A stretch of DNA of 64,000 nucleotides from an uncultured Saprospiraceae bacterium (GTDB taxonomy: Bacteria; Bacteroidota; Bacteroidia; Chitinophagales; Saprospiraceae). The translations under genes were made by a program, and so were the position numbers. This document shows, one piece after another, positions 63,703 to 64,000 of this stretch; the stretch's first letter is position 1, and each line of letters begins with the position of its first letter. The notes beneath the pieces were generated by a model that did not search any database, was not told the origin of the DNA, and saw nothing but the letters and a program-made list of their open reading frames with translations. The stretch is from contig CALJPQ010000009.1 of assembly GCA_937980645.1 (NCBI GenBank), positions 326,522-390,521 of the forward strand, in the 5' to 3' direction.

Positions 63703-64000
63703 CTAGCCGGGGAAGACCAGCGCACGAATAGGCAGGATCAGGGTCTGAATCCGGATTACCAGTGCATTGGCGATCCCCATGCCATCCACGATGGAAGAGG
63801 TGAACCGTCCAAATCCCGTGATTTCCCCGGATTCCCGTTCTGCCTCCCGGCTGGTATAGGCCACGCCCACGCAAAAGCTGCCTGGCGTGATGTCGTCCGC
63901 ATGGCCTTCATAAATGGGTTCGGGGACGGCCTTGCCCATGCCCTCAACCATGCGATTCGGGATCGGTAGAATGGTGGAATAGAAGGCACCGAATGCAACA
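63703..64000 (-). CDS. Unknown protein, 5' end cut by the window edge
   Basis: An open frame of about 99 codons enters from the right edge (reading VAFGAFYSTILPIPNRM at the edge) and stops with TAG at 63703-63705. It includes EPIYEGHADDITPGSFCVGVAYTS and ends GMGIANALVIRIQTLILPIRALVFPG. I do not recognise a family, and coding status rests on the open frame and its position 61 bp upstream of nhaC on the same strand. Two other frames are also partly open here, so confidence is limited. Confidence 0.5.
   Translation of the reverse strand, partial: VAFGAFYSTILPIPNRMVEGMGKAVPEPIYEGHADDITPGSFCVGVAYTSREAERESGEITGFGRFTSSIVDGMGIANALVIRIQTLILPIRALVFPG

Overview
The window looks like a chromosomal segment of a GC-rich member of the Bacteroidota, most likely from the Saprospiria/Chitinophagia side. 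The evidence is several proteins with type IX secretion (T9SS) C-terminal sorting domains, a gliding-motility-associated (CHU_C) C-terminus, long SprB-repeat adhesins, 'choice-of-anchor' domains, DUF5916, DUF3109 and DUF2490 families, a TonB-dependent receptor with a carboxypeptidase-regulatory N-terminus, a partial bat cluster, and TAnnTTTG-type -7 promoter elements ahead of genes on both strands. No rRNA, complete tRNA, CRISPR array, prophage or integrative element was found. The taxonomy below phylum level is inference.

Layout. 0.2-2.5 kb: a YfiT/DinB-like protein with a Lys/Ala-rich repeat tail and a small outer-membrane barrel. 2.8-10.6 kb (minus): a DUF5916 protein and two paralogous choice-of-anchor V proteins, the larger one extended by about 14 Ig-like/SprB repeats. 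10.8-14.5 kb: fabG-DUF3109, a gamma-carbonic-anhydrase-like protein and archaeal-type proS. 14.7-21.8 kb (plus): a Trp-rich exported protein, a FadL-like porin, a secreted M43-type metalloprotease, a flippase and a dienelactone-hydrolase-like lipoprotein. 21.8-28.5 kb (minus): a TonB-dependent receptor, then an apparent rhodanese-rhodanese-cydA-cydB-DUF2490 operon preceded by a CRP/FNR-type palindrome. 28.7-41.7 kb: an 1817-residue adhesin, a TolB-propeller/outer-membrane-barrel protein with a dead peptidase-MA domain, an Rpn-family nuclease and a large BNR-repeat secreted protein. 42.1-51.4 kb (plus): BatB/BatC-like proteins, a TMTC-like membrane TPR protein, a Dna2-like nuclease-helicase overlapping a FabH-like synthase, and a single-pass membrane protein. 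51.9-62.1 kb: ileS (type 2), a multi-pass membrane protein, a Crp/Fnr regulator, two small envelope proteins, a GNAT acetyltransferase, an AhpD-like/ICMT-like fusion and a REP-associated transposase. 62.1-64 kb (minus): nhaC and a truncated unknown gene.

The segment is mostly cell-envelope and secretion biology (adhesins, T9SS cargo, outer-membrane barrels, surface-glycan export) mixed with housekeeping genes. The most notable items are the isoleucyl-tRNA synthetase whose HIGH signature reads GIHH, the swap linked to mupirocin hyper-resistance; the rhodanese-cytochrome bd operon with its palindromic operator; a RAYT gene carrying a perfect 28-bp palindrome and a ten-copy 12-bp minisatellite inside its own coding frame; two copies of a roughly 51-bp dispersed palindromic repeat; and a CMD-methyltransferase fusion. 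I did not find a convincing multi-gene system of a wholly new kind.
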